64,000 bases of DNA from Pelosinus sp. IPA-1 (GTDB lineage: Bacteria; Bacillota; Negativicutes; DSM-13327). Both the position numbers and the translations under genes were made by a program. The notes beneath the pieces were generated by a model. The model worked only from the letters and a program-made list of their open reading frames with translations. It did no database searches and was not told the origin of the DNA. Location of the stretch: positions 186,001-250,000 of the forward strand of contig NZ_BSVC01000009.1 of NCBI RefSeq assembly GCF_030269905.1. Reading direction: 5' to 3'. Positions 16,153 to 24,271 of the stretch are shown here, piece by piece (position 1 is the stretch's first letter; each line of letters starts with the position of its first letter).

Positions 16153-18309
16153 TCAATTATCAATAAACTCTATGCTCCAATTATAGCGGCTCGTATTCTC
16201 ATCTTTTACATAATGAAAATATGCAGCAAAATTTGTTCCTTTTTTACTTTTTAGCCCCCGAAAACCTACCCGGCCATTTTGCAGCAACAGTCTAATCATT
16301 TCCGGCGAAACTTGCTTGCCAAAACTCGTAATGTATCGATCATCTTTCCATATCGCAAATTTACAGCCATTTTTCCAATTGCTACAACCAAAGCTTTTAG
16401 GCGTTTCCACCACAGGACTACTGCATTCCGGACACTGCCCCAATATTTCCACATCGCTGGCCACAGTACTTTTCGCGCCGAATTTCGGATCATTTTTTAT
16501 ATCATTAACTGATTTATTTATAAACTCTACTATCATATTAATAAAATCGCTTTTGTGAAATTTCCTTTTTTCAATATCGGCAAGTGTTTTTTCAAGCTTA
16601 CCAGTATACTCTAAATCAAACAGATCAGGTACCGGAAAGCTTTCAACTAGCATTCTGCCTAGATCAGTGCAAACAAGACTTTTCCCTTTGGCTCTTATAT
16701 AGCCAACGTCTTTTAGTTTTTTTATTGTCTCAGCCCTAGTTGCCGGTGTCCCGATACTAAATCCGCTCAGTATTGCCAACATCATTTCTTCAGAATCTTC
16801 TTTTTCATAACTTTTCCCACAAGTCTCCATAACCCGTAACAACGTTTTTTCGTTATGAGCTTTAGGGGCTTTACGCTTAATTTCAGTTACCTTTCCATTT
16901 TCGACTACCAACTGTTCCTTTTCCTTTATCATTGGCAAATCTACTTCTTTAGTAGTTACCTTCTCTATTTTTTTCCATCCCTCAGTAAGCTGAACTTTGC
17001 CTTTACTGATAAATATCCCTTTTAGCAGATTATCATCAATCTTAATAGTTAAAATAGTTTCCTCGCTCTCAGCAATAGGCATAAATTGCGCTAGAAAACG
17101 ATTTTTTATTTCATCATAGACAATCTTTTCATCATTGGTTAAATTCCCCGGTAACATGTATGTAGGAATGATTGCTGAATGGCTTTCAACCTTTTTACTA
17201 TCAAATATCCTTTTAGCCGTGTGAAATATAATCTCATTCGCAAATGGATTACCCTGCTTATGAGTATTTAATACTTTTTCAGTTTTCTCTATTAAACTTT
17301 CATCCAGAACCTGGCTAGCCGTACGCGGATAAGTAATAGCCTTTTTTTCATATAAAGATTGTGCTGTCTTTAATACTTTATCTGATGTCCAGTCTTTATA
17401 TTTACTGGTGATAACCCCTTGTAGGTTCGATAAATTAAATAAAAATGGTGGATATTCTTTTTTTCTTTCAACCGTCTTGGCCATAACCACAGCGTTCTTG
17501 CCATTTATTTTCTCTCTTATGACGTCTAGATACTCTTGCTGCTCAAACTTTTCATTATCATCTTCATAATAGGTACCTTCAAACGTAACATTTTCGCGTG
17601 TATTAAATTCTGCGATCAATTTATAATACCTAGATTCTTGGAAGCTTTCTATTTCTTTATCACGATCATAAATAATCTTCAATGTTGGCAATAAGACCCG
17701 TCCAATATTTAAAACTTTTATTTTTTCGTCACCGCGATATTTTACAGTCGCCACTGAGGTAAGATTAATGCCAATTAGCCAATCGGCCAGTTGACGTCCT
17801 ATTCCCGCATCCTGTAAAGATTGCATATTGCTATTAGGTTTTAAATTCTTCAATCCTCTTTGAACTTCGTCACTTGTCCATTCATTTAACAGTAATCTTT
17901 CAATCGGTTTCTGCGTTTTTAGATAAATTGTTATTTCATCGAAAATCACCTGTCCTTCGCGATCATCATCTGTTGCAGCAATAATCCCTTCAATATCTGA
18001 TCTTGCAATCAAAGTATTTATAATATTAATTTGCTTTTGCGCCCCGCTATCCACTTGTTCTTTATTAATCCCAGAGGTTTTGACTTTATATTTAAATTCC
18101 TGTGGAATATAAGGGAAATTTTCCAATCGCCAGCCTTTTAACGACGGATCATAATCTTTCACATCATATAATTGCAATAAATGTCCGAAGGCCCAAGTTA
18201 TTACATAGTCATTTCCTTCAATAAATCCATCTTTTCTAACCTTTGCATTTATTGCATCAGCAATATTTCTCGCTACAGATGGTTTTTCTGCAATAATCAA
18301 TTTTTTCAT
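16153..18309 (-). CDS. topB: DNA topoisomerase III
   Basis: Type IA topoisomerase that cuts one strand and relaxes or decatenates DNA. The 718-residue protein starts with the TOPRIM domain (KKLIIAEKPSVARNIADAI; acidic triad DDDREGQV near residue 120) and has the catalytic tyrosine Y327 in AITYPRTASQ, aligned to Tyr328 of E. coli TopB. The C-terminal region holds one four-cysteine zinc ribbon (CPECSSPVVETPKSFGC, then C near NGCKF) and ends with a short conserved tail. Many mobile elements carry topB, but no other transfer genes are nearby. The ribosome-binding site is separated from the ATG by a hairpin (see the leader at 18310-18348). Confidence 0.95.
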   Translation of the reverse strand: MKKLIIAEKPSVARNIADAINAKVRKDGFIEGNDYVITWAFGHLLQLYDVKDYDPSLKGWRLENFPYIPQEFKYKVKTSGINKEQVDSGAQKQINIINTLIARSDIEGIIAATDDDREGQVIFDEITIYLKTQKPIERLLLNEWTSDEVQRGLKNLKPNSNMQSLQDAGIGRQLADWLIGINLTSVATVKYRGDEKIKVLNIGRVLLPTLKIIYDRDKEIESFQESRYYKLIAEFNTRENVTFEGTYYEDDNEKFEQQEYLDVIREKINGKNAVVMAKTVERKKEYPPFLFNLSNLQGVITSKYKDWTSDKVLKTAQSLYEKKAITYPRTASQVLDESLIEKTEKVLNTHKQGNPFANEIIFHTAKRIFDSKKVESHSAIIPTYMLPGNLTNDEKIVYDEIKNRFLAQFMPIAESEETILTIKIDDNLLKGIFISKGKVQLTEGWKKIEKVTTKEVDLPMIKEKEQLVVENGKVTEIKRKAPKAHNEKTLLRVMETCGKSYEKEDSEEMMLAILSGFSIGTPATRAETIKKLKDVGYIRAKGKSLVCTDLGRMLVESFPVPDLFDLEYTGKLEKTLADIEKRKFHKSDFINMIVEFINKSVNDIKNDPKFGAKSTVASDVEILGQCPECSSPVVETPKSFGCSNWKNGCKFAIWKDDRYITSFGKQVSPEMIRLLLQNGRVGFRGLKSKKGTNFAAYFHYVKDENTSRYNWSIEFIDN

Positions 18310-18348
18310 TTTTTATTCAATAACAAAAAATTTGTTATCTCCTTTCAT
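18310..18348 (-). promoter_or_regulatory. topB translation-initiation region with hairpin spacer and 11-codon leader ORF
   Basis: On the minus strand AAAGGAG (18345-18339) lies 29-30 bases before the topB ATG, too far for direct use. Between them ATAACAAA and TTTGTTAT (18320-18327, 18331-18338) form an 8-bp hairpin that would shorten the effective spacer to about 10. The same bases encode a leader ORF, ATG 18348 to TAA 18313 (MKGDNKFFVIE), ending three bases before topB. Confidence 0.45.
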
Positions 18349-18462
18349 TGCATTTCGTTGGCATTATGTTTCGATTAGGCATTTTCTCATTTATTATTTT
18401 CTGCAACGCATACATGCTACTCCTACTATCTGTTAGCCCATCCACCGACAGGCCACCTTTTC

Positions 18463-18515
18463 ATATAATTACCCCCCGTGCCTATGGTCGGGGGGTAATT
18501 ATATGATTTTTTCTT
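18463..18515 (+). terminator. Strong terminator-like hairpin
   Basis: A 16-bp perfect stem (18463-18478 with 18489-18504, containing six G:C pairs in a row) around a 10-base loop is followed on the plus strand by GATTTTTTCTT. No intact plus-strand gene precedes it. It directly adjoins the gene relic at 18514-18588 and may be its remnant. Confidence 0.6.
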
Positions 18516-18588
18516 ATATTAAAATTTCTAATTGTTTTTGCAATTCTTCTGCCTTATTTACTAATGCGTAACTAGAAAAGGCAATCTC
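18514..18588 (-). pseudogene. Possible 3' relic of a chemotaxis-receptor gene
   Basis: A 24-codon open stretch without a start ends at TAA. It reads EIAFSSYALVNKAEELQKQL and a few more residues, resembling the very C-terminal end of methyl-accepting chemotaxis proteins (small residues, then AEELQ, then hydrophobics). An in-frame stop lies directly upstream. The match is short, so this is a weak call. Confidence 0.3.
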
Positions 18589-18746
18589 TTATAAGGGAGC
18601 AAAGTTCGAAGGCACTATTGCCTAAGTCTATTTACTACTGCAAATTTTATCAGCGTTCTTAATTTATGTCAATATTAATGCAGTTAGTCCCAATTTAGCT
18701 TATCACCCTGTATACCAACGGGTTGAAAAGTATCCTGAAAATGAAT

Positions 18747-18775
18747 TTGCTATTTAAAAAGATATAGTATATAAT
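18747..18775 (+). promoter_or_regulatory. Promoter of tRNA-Gln
   Basis: TTGCTA (18747-18752), a 17-base spacer and TATAAT (18770-18775) put transcription start near 18782, about 12 bases before the tRNA. Confidence 0.75.
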
Positions 18776-18793
18776 TGTGTATGTGACTTTTAT

Positions 18794-18869
18794 TGGGGCG
18801 TCGCCAAGCTGGTAAGGCACGGGATTCTGATTCCCGCATCCGCAGGTTCGAGTCCTGCCGCCCTAGCCA
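18794..18869 (+). tRNA. tRNA-Gln (anticodon CTG)
   Basis: A 76-base cloverleaf. The acceptor stem TGGGGCG pairs with CGCCCTA with one G-T pair; the anticodon stem CGGGA/TCCCG holds loop TTCTGAT, so the anticodon is CTG reading CAG codons. The T arm is GCAGG-TTCGAGT-CCTGC. The discriminator is G and the CCA end is encoded. It is a single tRNA with its own promoter and terminator. No phage integrase or duplicated 3' end was found next to it. Confidence 0.95.
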
Positions 18870-18903
18870 TTACGACTTGAATAACTGCATTTTTTTGTTA
18901 ATT

Positions 18904-18934
18904 AACCCTTATACTATTTGATAGTATAAGGGTT
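18904..18934 (+). terminator. Terminator after tRNA-Gln
   Basis: AACCCTTATACTAT and ATAGTATAAGGGTT form a 14-bp perfect stem with loop TTG, then TTATATTT. It lies six bases from the convergent GGDEF/EAL gene end. Confidence 0.85.
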
Positions 18935-18940
18935 TTATAT

Positions 18941-20986
18941 TTATCTCATTTTAAACCATCTCACAAATTCTTCACTCGGCAAAGGCCTTGAAAAGTAATA
19001 TCCCTGTATTTCATCACATTGCAGTTTACGCAAGAATTCCAGTTCTTCCTTTGTTTCTACGCCTTCTGCTATGGTTTTTATTTTTAAACTTTTCCCAAGG
19101 GCAACCACCGATTCGATAATTGCCTCATTCACAGAAGCTACCGCCAATCCCCGCACAAAAGATTGATCTATTTTCAGCCGATCTAAAGGAAAATAACGCA
19201 AATAGCTAAGGCTTGAAAAGCCTGTACCAAAATCATCTAGCGATAAGCTAATTCCCATTCCCTTAATACTTTCTAATTGCTTAATCACAACTTCCAGTTG
19301 CCTCATTACAACACTTTCCGTTACTTCTAAATCCAAATACTTTGGATCTATGCCACTTTTTCTTATAACATCTCCAAGCATAATTAAAAAATCCGAATCA
19401 TGAAATTGAATAGCAGATATATTTATTGACATTGGAATGGGAGGTAGCCCCATTTCAATCCATCGCCCGTGTTGCCTGCAAGCTTCTAATAAGATCCACT
19501 CACCAACTGGGATAATAAGACCTGTTTCCTCTAAAATAGGGATAAAATCTGCCGGAGATATGATTTCTCCAGTAGAAAGTTTCCACCGAATTAACGCTTC
19601 TACCCCAATCACATTTTCTGTTTTACTATCAAACTGCGGTTGGTAAAACAAAATAAATTCTCCCCGATCTAAGGCTCGCCGCAGATTATTTTCGAGCATA
19701 AGACGCTCCGATGCATATTCATTCATATTGGCCTCAAAAAATTCATAACCATTGCGCCCATTGTCTTTTACCTTGTGCATTGCCGTGTCCGCATTGCGGA
19801 TCAAAACCTCGGGGGTATCCCCATCATCGGGGAACATGCTAATACCAATGCTAGCTGTCATCATTAATTCTAAATCACCATGGACAAGGGGTTTTTCAAT
19901 AACATTCACGATTTCACCGATCAGAGCAATAATTTCCTCTTTCCGCGAAATAATCGGCAAAATAATGATGAAAGCATCACCACTAAACCGCACTGTAATA
20001 CTTGTTTTTTCAGAAAATGACTGTAACCGATGGGCTATTTGCTTTAAGAATTCATCACCAATTTGATGACCTAAAGAATCATTGATATTTTTAAATCGGT
20101 CTAAATCCATTGAAATAACGCCTACACGTTTGTTGCTAAGCTTAGCATGTTCAATATCAGTTAATAATTGTTTTTCTAACATTTTTCGATTCGGCAGCCC
20201 AGTTAAAGTATCATGCCGATCAAGATAATGTATCCGTTCCTCTGCCGCTTTTTTTTCGCTAATATCTGTAAATGTAGCTAAATAATTTATAAGATTACCC
20301 TTACTATCTTTTATTAGGTCAATTCTTAACCATTTTAAGTAAATTGCTCCATCTTTGCGTTTTTCCCATATCTCTCCTTGCCAGCAACTGCTTTGATTAA
20401 TGGAATCCCACATATTTTGATAAAAAATACGATCATGGCGACCTGATTTTAAAATACTAGGTTGTTTTCCAATTATCTCTTCAGTAGCATAGCCTGTGAT
20501 GTTGGAAAAGGCTTGGTTTACGGCAACAAAGCGATTTTCTCTATCGGTAATAGAAATCGCTTCGCCACTGCTCTCAAATATCTTAGCCAAAATAGGAAGC
20601 CGATTTTCGCTTCTCTTAAAATCCTTAACATCAGCTGTCAAACAGGAGTCCCTTTCCTGCACTAAAATCATAATAAATTCGGCTGCAAGTCTAGCTACTA
20701 TATTAGCAATTTGGCTTGGACCCTCAACGGCAATTTTACCGATTACCGTTTCTCCGATTCGAAGGATCATTCTCTCTATAGTCCTATTAGAGCTATTAAT
20801 TTGTTCCTTTTTACTATCTTTCGTATGGGATTTGCACCTTACATTATTTTGAGACAGGGTGTTACAAGTCCCTGTCGCAACGAGAATTCTATCTTTATTA
20901 TCCCAAATTGTTACAGGAAGGCCGCTTATATCATAGAGTAACGTCGCAATTTTTTGGGCAATGCTATTGCTCAACTTCATGTGCAA
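18941..20986 (-). CDS. Diacid-recognition-PAS-GGDEF-EAL protein, likely c-di-GMP phosphodiesterase
   Basis: A 681-residue c-di-GMP protein without clear membrane helices. The first 120 residues (SNSIAQKIATLLYDISGLPV, then IWDNKDRILVATG) resemble the sugar-diacid recognition domain of CdaR-type regulators. A PAS domain follows (about 130-250), then a GGDEF domain whose signature is SGDAF near residue 335, so cyclase activity is probably lost, then an EAL domain with intact GVEALIRW, EVTES and DDFGTGFSSLSYL motifs. The likely role is c-di-GMP hydrolysis tuned by a small ligand (inference). TTG at 20986 is better spaced from GAGGGGG than ATG at 20980. It is divergent from the next gene, whose transcript starts just outside. 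Confidence 0.9.
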   Translation of the reverse strand: MHMKLSNSIAQKIATLLYDISGLPVTIWDNKDRILVATGTCNTLSQNNVRCKSHTKDSKKEQINSSNRTIERMILRIGETVIGKIAVEGPSQIANIVARLAAEFIMILVQERDSCLTADVKDFKRSENRLPILAKIFESSGEAISITDRENRFVAVNQAFSNITGYATEEIIGKQPSILKSGRHDRIFYQNMWDSINQSSCWQGEIWEKRKDGAIYLKWLRIDLIKDSKGNLINYLATFTDISEKKAAEERIHYLDRHDTLTGLPNRKMLEKQLLTDIEHAKLSNKRVGVISMDLDRFKNINDSLGHQIGDEFLKQIAHRLQSFSEKTSITVRFSGDAFIIILPIISRKEEIIALIGEIVNVIEKPLVHGDLELMMTASIGISMFPDDGDTPEVLIRNADTAMHKVKDNGRNGYEFFEANMNEYASERLMLENNLRRALDRGEFILFYQPQFDSKTENVIGVEALIRWKLSTGEIISPADFIPILEETGLIIPVGEWILLEACRQHGRWIEMGLPPIPMSINISAIQFHDSDFLIMLGDVIRKSGIDPKYLDLEVTESVVMRQLEVVIKQLESIKGMGISLSLDDFGTGFSSLSYLRYFPLDRLKIDQSFVRGLAVASVNEAIIESVVALGKSLKIKTIAEGVETKEELEFLRKLQCDEIQGYYFSRPLPSEEFVRWFKMR

Positions 20987-21033
20987 AATTATTCCCCCTC
21001 TTTATATCTGGCTCTATCTTTATATAAAAACTT

Positions 21034-21062
21034 TTGCTATACTCGTAATTATAAGATACTAT
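21034..21062 (+). promoter_or_regulatory. Promoter of the Pro/Ser/Thr-rich membrane protein gene
   Basis: TTGCTA (21034-21039), 17 bases, TACTAT (21057-21062). It lies between the divergent GGDEF/EAL gene and the ATG at 21110. Confidence 0.6.
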
Positions 21063-21109
21063 ACTTCGCCAAGATACTACATTATTCCTACATAAAGGAG
21101 TTTTTATCT

Positions 21110-21697
21110 ATGCAAACCCCAACCCCACCAACTAAACCAACCCCCCCTACTCCGCCTACTATGGAGGTAAAATCTTCATCAATTATTGGGGGTGATGCAG
21201 CAACATCTCCTACAACTTCTACAAATCCAGCGAAATCAGAAACTACGAAATCAGCGCAAGATGCTAAAAAAGCAGAGGTGATACCACAAAGCTCTCCAAC
21301 GAAAGCATCTACTAGCGAAAAATCATCCTCGCCTCAGAGCCAAAGCACAGCATCTCCACCACTTTTAGGTACTTATAATGAAACCACAAGTGCAACTACT
21401 GCAGCATCAGATATTACACCAGCTCAAAAGAATAAACCAACTTCGATTTTTGGCTTTGGATTGATTTCTACCATTGTTCTACTATTTGCTTTATCTTTTG
21501 TAGCTCTTCATTTGTGGAACAACAAGAAAAAGAAGGAACGTACCATTCTGGATTATTCAGAAAGTAACGAGAAAGAACTCTTAGACTTAATCAATTCTGC
21601 TGAGGGTACTGCTACGCCCCCTCTACCTGTGGCTATGGTAAAAAACAAGAAAAAAGCATCTTCTAAAATCCAAGGCAATTTTGAAGTTAGAATCTAA
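21110..21697 (+). CDS. Pro/Ser/Thr-rich protein with one membrane segment
   Basis: A 195-residue protein of unknown function. It opens with a proline repeat (QTPTPPTKPTPPTPPT), continues as low-complexity Ser/Thr/Ala/Lys sequence to about residue 115, then has one hydrophobic segment (ISTIVLLFALSFVALHLW) and a basic tail of about 50 residues (NNKKKKERT and later KNKKKAS). With no signal peptide, positive charges after the helix suggest the disordered part faces outward. The start at 21110 follows AAAGGAG by 9 bases; a longer open frame upstream lacks one. A following repeat hairpin probably ends the transcript. Confidence 0.75.
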   Translation: MQTPTPPTKPTPPTPPTMEVKSSSIIGGDAATSPTTSTNPAKSETTKSAQDAKKAEVIPQSSPTKASTSEKSSSPQSQSTASPPLLGTYNETTSATTAASDITPAQKNKPTSIFGFGLISTIVLLFALSFVALHLWNNKKKKERTILDYSESNEKELLDLINSAEGTATPPLPVAMVKNKKKASSKIQGNFEVRI

Positions 21698-21732
21698 TTC
21701 TTCTAGTTTTTTTATAAAAACATAAATAAAAA

Positions 21733-21848
21733 GATAAACTTTCTTAGCAAATCCTTACTAAGAAAGTTTATCCGATGACTAAACCGCTCTAAGACTCCCA
21801 TCTTCTATAAGAGGAAGTCTTAGAGCGGTTTAGTCGCACTTATCTTTT
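21733..21848. repeat. Double-hairpin intergenic repeat, family 3, copy 1
   Basis: Two perfect hairpins in tandem: a 15-bp stem (21733-21747 with 21758-21772) and a 20-bp stem (21777-21796 with 21816-21835, arm GACTAAACCGCTCTAAGACT). A related copy, inverted and expanded, lies at 37282-37526. The element fills the gap between two convergent genes and ends in TTTTTT, so it may also terminate transcription. Confidence 0.8.
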
Positions 21849-22514
21849 TTAATAAAATTCTTTTACAAAAGAAACATCATTGTTGACTTCATCAAAACTT
21901 TTGATAATTTTATCTGCATAAGACAAATCTTGCTTCCCGGAATTCGGATTATAAAAAGCAATACACTTCATTCCAGCAGTTTTAGCTGCGAGGATTCCAT
22001 TTTTAGAATCCTCAAAAACCAAACACTCCTCGGGGAGAACGCCTAATAATTCAGCCGCCCGCAAAAAAATGTCAGGGGCAGGCTTGCCCTTCTCAACCTC
22101 TTGTCCGCTAACCTTTTTGGCAAAATAATCACTTAATGAGAACATATCCAAAACAATAAGAATTTGTTTTTTAGGCGAGGAAGAAGCCAAGGCTAATTTG
22201 AAGTTTTCATCGTAAAGCTTTTTTACTAAGATATCAACACCAGAGATAGGCTTTTCATCTTTTTCCGACATTAAGAATTCAACGCATTTGTCTTCATACT
22301 CTTGAAGCAAAGTATTGATATCACCATCAATTTTGTATTTTTCTTTAAGCTTGGAGAACATATGAAGATTTGTAGTACCTATGAAAGTATCATATTCTTC
22401 ATCGGAAATGGTAAATCCAAATTTAGTTTTTGTATAATTCATAAAAATTTTATAGTGCAATGGCTCACTATCAATAATGACACCATCCATATCAAAAATA
22501 ACGGCTTTGATCAT
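21849..22514 (-). CDS. HAD-family phosphatase/phosphomutase
   Basis: A 221-residue haloacid-dehalogenase hydrolase of the beta-phosphoglucomutase-like group. The nucleophile and acid aspartates are D9 and D11 in FDMDGVIIDSEPLHY; motif II is LALASSSPKK, the motif III Lys is in KGKPAPDIFL, and motif IV is VFEDSKNGILAAKTAGM. A helical cap domain lies between residues 15 and 85. The substrate is not deducible; sugar phosphates are typical. The start at 22514 follows GAGGAGG; the longer frame to 22559 is not supported. It lies downstream of a 17-bp inverted repeat and is not obviously in an operon with serS. Confidence 0.88.
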   Translation of the reverse strand: MIKAVIFDMDGVIIDSEPLHYKIFMNYTKTKFGFTISDEEYDTFIGTTNLHMFSKLKEKYKIDGDINTLLQEYEDKCVEFLMSEKDEKPISGVDILVKKLYDENFKLALASSSPKKQILIVLDMFSLSDYFAKKVSGQEVEKGKPAPDIFLRAAELLGVLPEECLVFEDSKNGILAAKTAGMKCIAFYNPNSGKQDLSYADKIIKSFDEVNNDVSFVKEFY

Positions 22515-22574
22515 AACGGATCCTCCTCTATATAAGAAAGTCGGCAAGGCTTCCTTCACCTATTAGCTTTAAGC

Positions 22575-22642
22575 GCAGTATCTATATTATTATAAGCATA
22601 GGTTAAATGAAATGGCGGAGCGTTAATAATATAGATACTGCA
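22575..22642. promoter_or_regulatory. 17-bp inverted repeat upstream of the HAD gene
   Basis: GCAGTATCTATATTATT (22575-22591) and AATAATATAGATACTGC (22626-22642) are perfect inverted arms around 34 bases. It lies between serS and the HAD gene, so it could be an operator pair, a hairpin in the HAD leader, or a small repeat. No other copy was noticed here. Confidence 0.5.
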
Positions 22643-22677
22643 CGGACTACCTAAAATACATCTACTCTCTGATTCTG

Positions 22678-22711
22678 CAAAGAGACTTGGCATTTACCAA
22701 GTCTCTTTTTA
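22678..22711 (-). terminator. Terminator after serS
   Basis: Stem AAAGAGACTTGG with CCAAGTCTCTTT around a six-base loop, about 27 bases after the serS stop on the minus strand. Confidence 0.8.
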
Positions 22712-22737
22712 ATCAGAACCATCATCCTGATGATTGG

Positions 22738-24006
22738 CTATTTAATTACATCAACACCCATATAAGAACGCAATACTTCAGGTACAACAACAGAACCATC
22801 AGGTTGTTGATAGTTTTCCAAAATAGCGGCTACCGTACGGCCAATCGCTAAACCTGAACCATTTAGCGTATGTACAAATTCTGGTTTTCCTTTCGCCTCA
22901 CGACGAAATTTAATATCAGCACGACGGCCTTGGAAATCCTCAAAGTTTGAACAGGATGAAATTTCTCGATAGGTATTAAAGCTAGGCAGCCACACTTCAA
23001 TATCATAGGTTTTTGCAGAAGAGAAGCCCATATCGCCACTACATAAGGCAACTGTACGATAAGGCAATTCTAGCAACTCCAGTATACGTTCTGCATTACG
23101 AGTCAACTTTTCTAATTCATCATAAGAGTTCTCCGGTAAAGTCAACTTCACCATCTCTACTTTATTAAACTGATGTTGACGAATTAAACCACGAGTATCC
23201 CGGCCAGCTGCTCCTGCTTCTGCACGGAAACAGGCACTATAAGCCGTATAATATAAAGGTAAATCTTTGACATCTAAGATTTCTCCTCGATGATAATTAG
23301 TGATTGGTACTTCTGCAGTAGGAATCAAATAATAATCCAGTCCCTCCAACTTAAACATATCTTCACTAAACTTAGGCAATTGCCCGGTTCCTGTCATACT
23401 CTCTTTATTTGCAATAAATGGAGGGAAAAATTCCGTATAGCCGTGTTCACCAGTGTGAATATCAAGCATAAAATTAATCAGAGAACGTTCTAACCGAGCT
23501 CCTAGTCCACGATAAAAAGTGAATCGTGTTCCAGTGACTTTGCCACCCCGTTCAAAATCAAGAATATTAAGTTTTTCGCCAATTTCCCAGTGAGCCAGTG
23601 GCGGTTTTTCAAACGTAGTAGGAGTCCCCCAATTGCGCACCTCGATATTGTCCTGCTCATCCTTGCCAATAGGTACTGAATGATGAGGTATATTAGGGAT
23701 GTTCATAATAATAGCTTGCAGTTTTCCCTCTACTTCCTTAACCTTGCCATCGAATTCACCGATCTGATCGCCGACTAAACGCATTTGGGATACTAAACTT
23801 TCCGCATCTTCCTTGGCTTTTTTAAGACGACTAATTTCAAGAGATACAGTGTTTCGTTTATTTTTAAGTGCCTCTACCTGACTTAACAATTCACGACGCT
23901 CTTTTTCCAAAACTAAGAACTCATCTAAACTGAGATTCATGCCGCGCTTTACTAAAGCTTGTTGTACTTCTTCTGTATTATCCCTGACAAATTTAATATC
24001 AAGCAT
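22738..24006 (-). CDS. serS: Seryl-tRNA synthetase
   Basis: Class II aminoacyl-tRNA synthetase charging tRNA-Ser, a cytoplasmic homodimer. The 422-residue protein starts with the long antiparallel coiled-coil arm that grips the tRNA (about residues 30-100). Class II motif 2 is [22 protein letters not shown] (in part [15 protein letters not shown]), and motif 3 is [20 protein letters not shown]. The length is typical. AGGAGGG lies 9 bases before the ATG. The upstream region carries a promoter and an attenuator-like hairpin pair, suggesting control by charged tRNA level (inference). It shares the serine theme with the serA-serC operon 4 kb away. Confidence 0.97.
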   Translation of the reverse strand: MLDIKFVRDNTEEVQQALVKRGMNLSLDEFLVLEKERRELLSQVEALKNKRNTVSLEISRLKKAKEDAESLVSQMRLVGDQIGEFDGKVKEVEGKLQAIIMNIPNIPHHSVPIGKDEQDNIEVRNWGTPTTFEKPPLAHWEIGEKLNILDFERGGKVTGTRFTFYRGLGARLERSLINFMLDIHTGEHGYTEFFPPFIANKESMTGTGQLPKFSEDMFKLEGLDYYLIPTAEVPITNYHRGEILDVKDLPLYYTAYSACFRAEAGAAGRDTRGLIRQHQFNKVEMVKLTLPENSYDELEKLTRNAERILELLELPYRTVALCSGDMGFSSAKTYDIEVWLPSFNTYREISSCSNFEDFQGRRADIKFRREAKGKPEFVHTLNGSGLAIGRTVAAILENYQQPDGSVVVPEVLRSYMGVDVIK

Positions 24007-24107
24007 GCTTTAAACCCTCCTATTTATACTAAGAAAACTCTATCGTTTTTTAACATAGATTGTTTGGAATGTACATTTCCCTCCTGGGATGATACATAAA
24101 TAATAAT

Positions 24108-24249
24108 AAAAAACTCCCGCCTGCTATTCAGGAACGAGAGTATCTTTCCCGCATAAGCGCTGTTATACGGTACATAACGGCATAAATCTGCTCTTATACA
24201 TAAATAGCTTATACCATTATATTCTACAATATTCACCATTTATTGTAAA
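24108..24249 (-). promoter_or_regulatory. serS promoter and short attenuator, possibly reduced T-box
   Basis: A promoter, TTTACA (24249-24244) and TAGAAT (24226-24221) with 17-base spacing, precedes a leader of about 105 bases. It holds an 8-bp hairpin (24149-24156 with 24163-24170, loop of six) and then a terminator (24108-24140) with T tract. The junction GCGGGAAAGATACTCTCGT closely resembles the end of the serA T-box (CGCGGGAATATCTCTCGT), but the long stem I and the GGTGGNACCGCG element are missing. Confidence 0.5.
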
Positions 24250-24271
24250 GCATCTCTCTATTGAATAATGG

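Noticed and set aside
16153..18309. topB as part of an integrative element
   Set aside because: TopB alone is not evidence; no relaxase, coupling protein or transfer genes are in the window.
18794..18869. Integration site for a genomic island at tRNA-Gln
   Set aside because: I found no duplicated tRNA 3' end nearby and no integrase or phage genes.
20954..21109. Extension of the Pro-rich gene upstream of 21110
   Set aside because: The ribosome-binding site fits only ATG 21110, and the extension would cross the promoter and the start of the divergent gene.
24024..24239. 71-codon minus-strand ORF in front of serS
   Set aside because: It spans the attenuator hairpins and a terminator, and has no ribosome-binding site.
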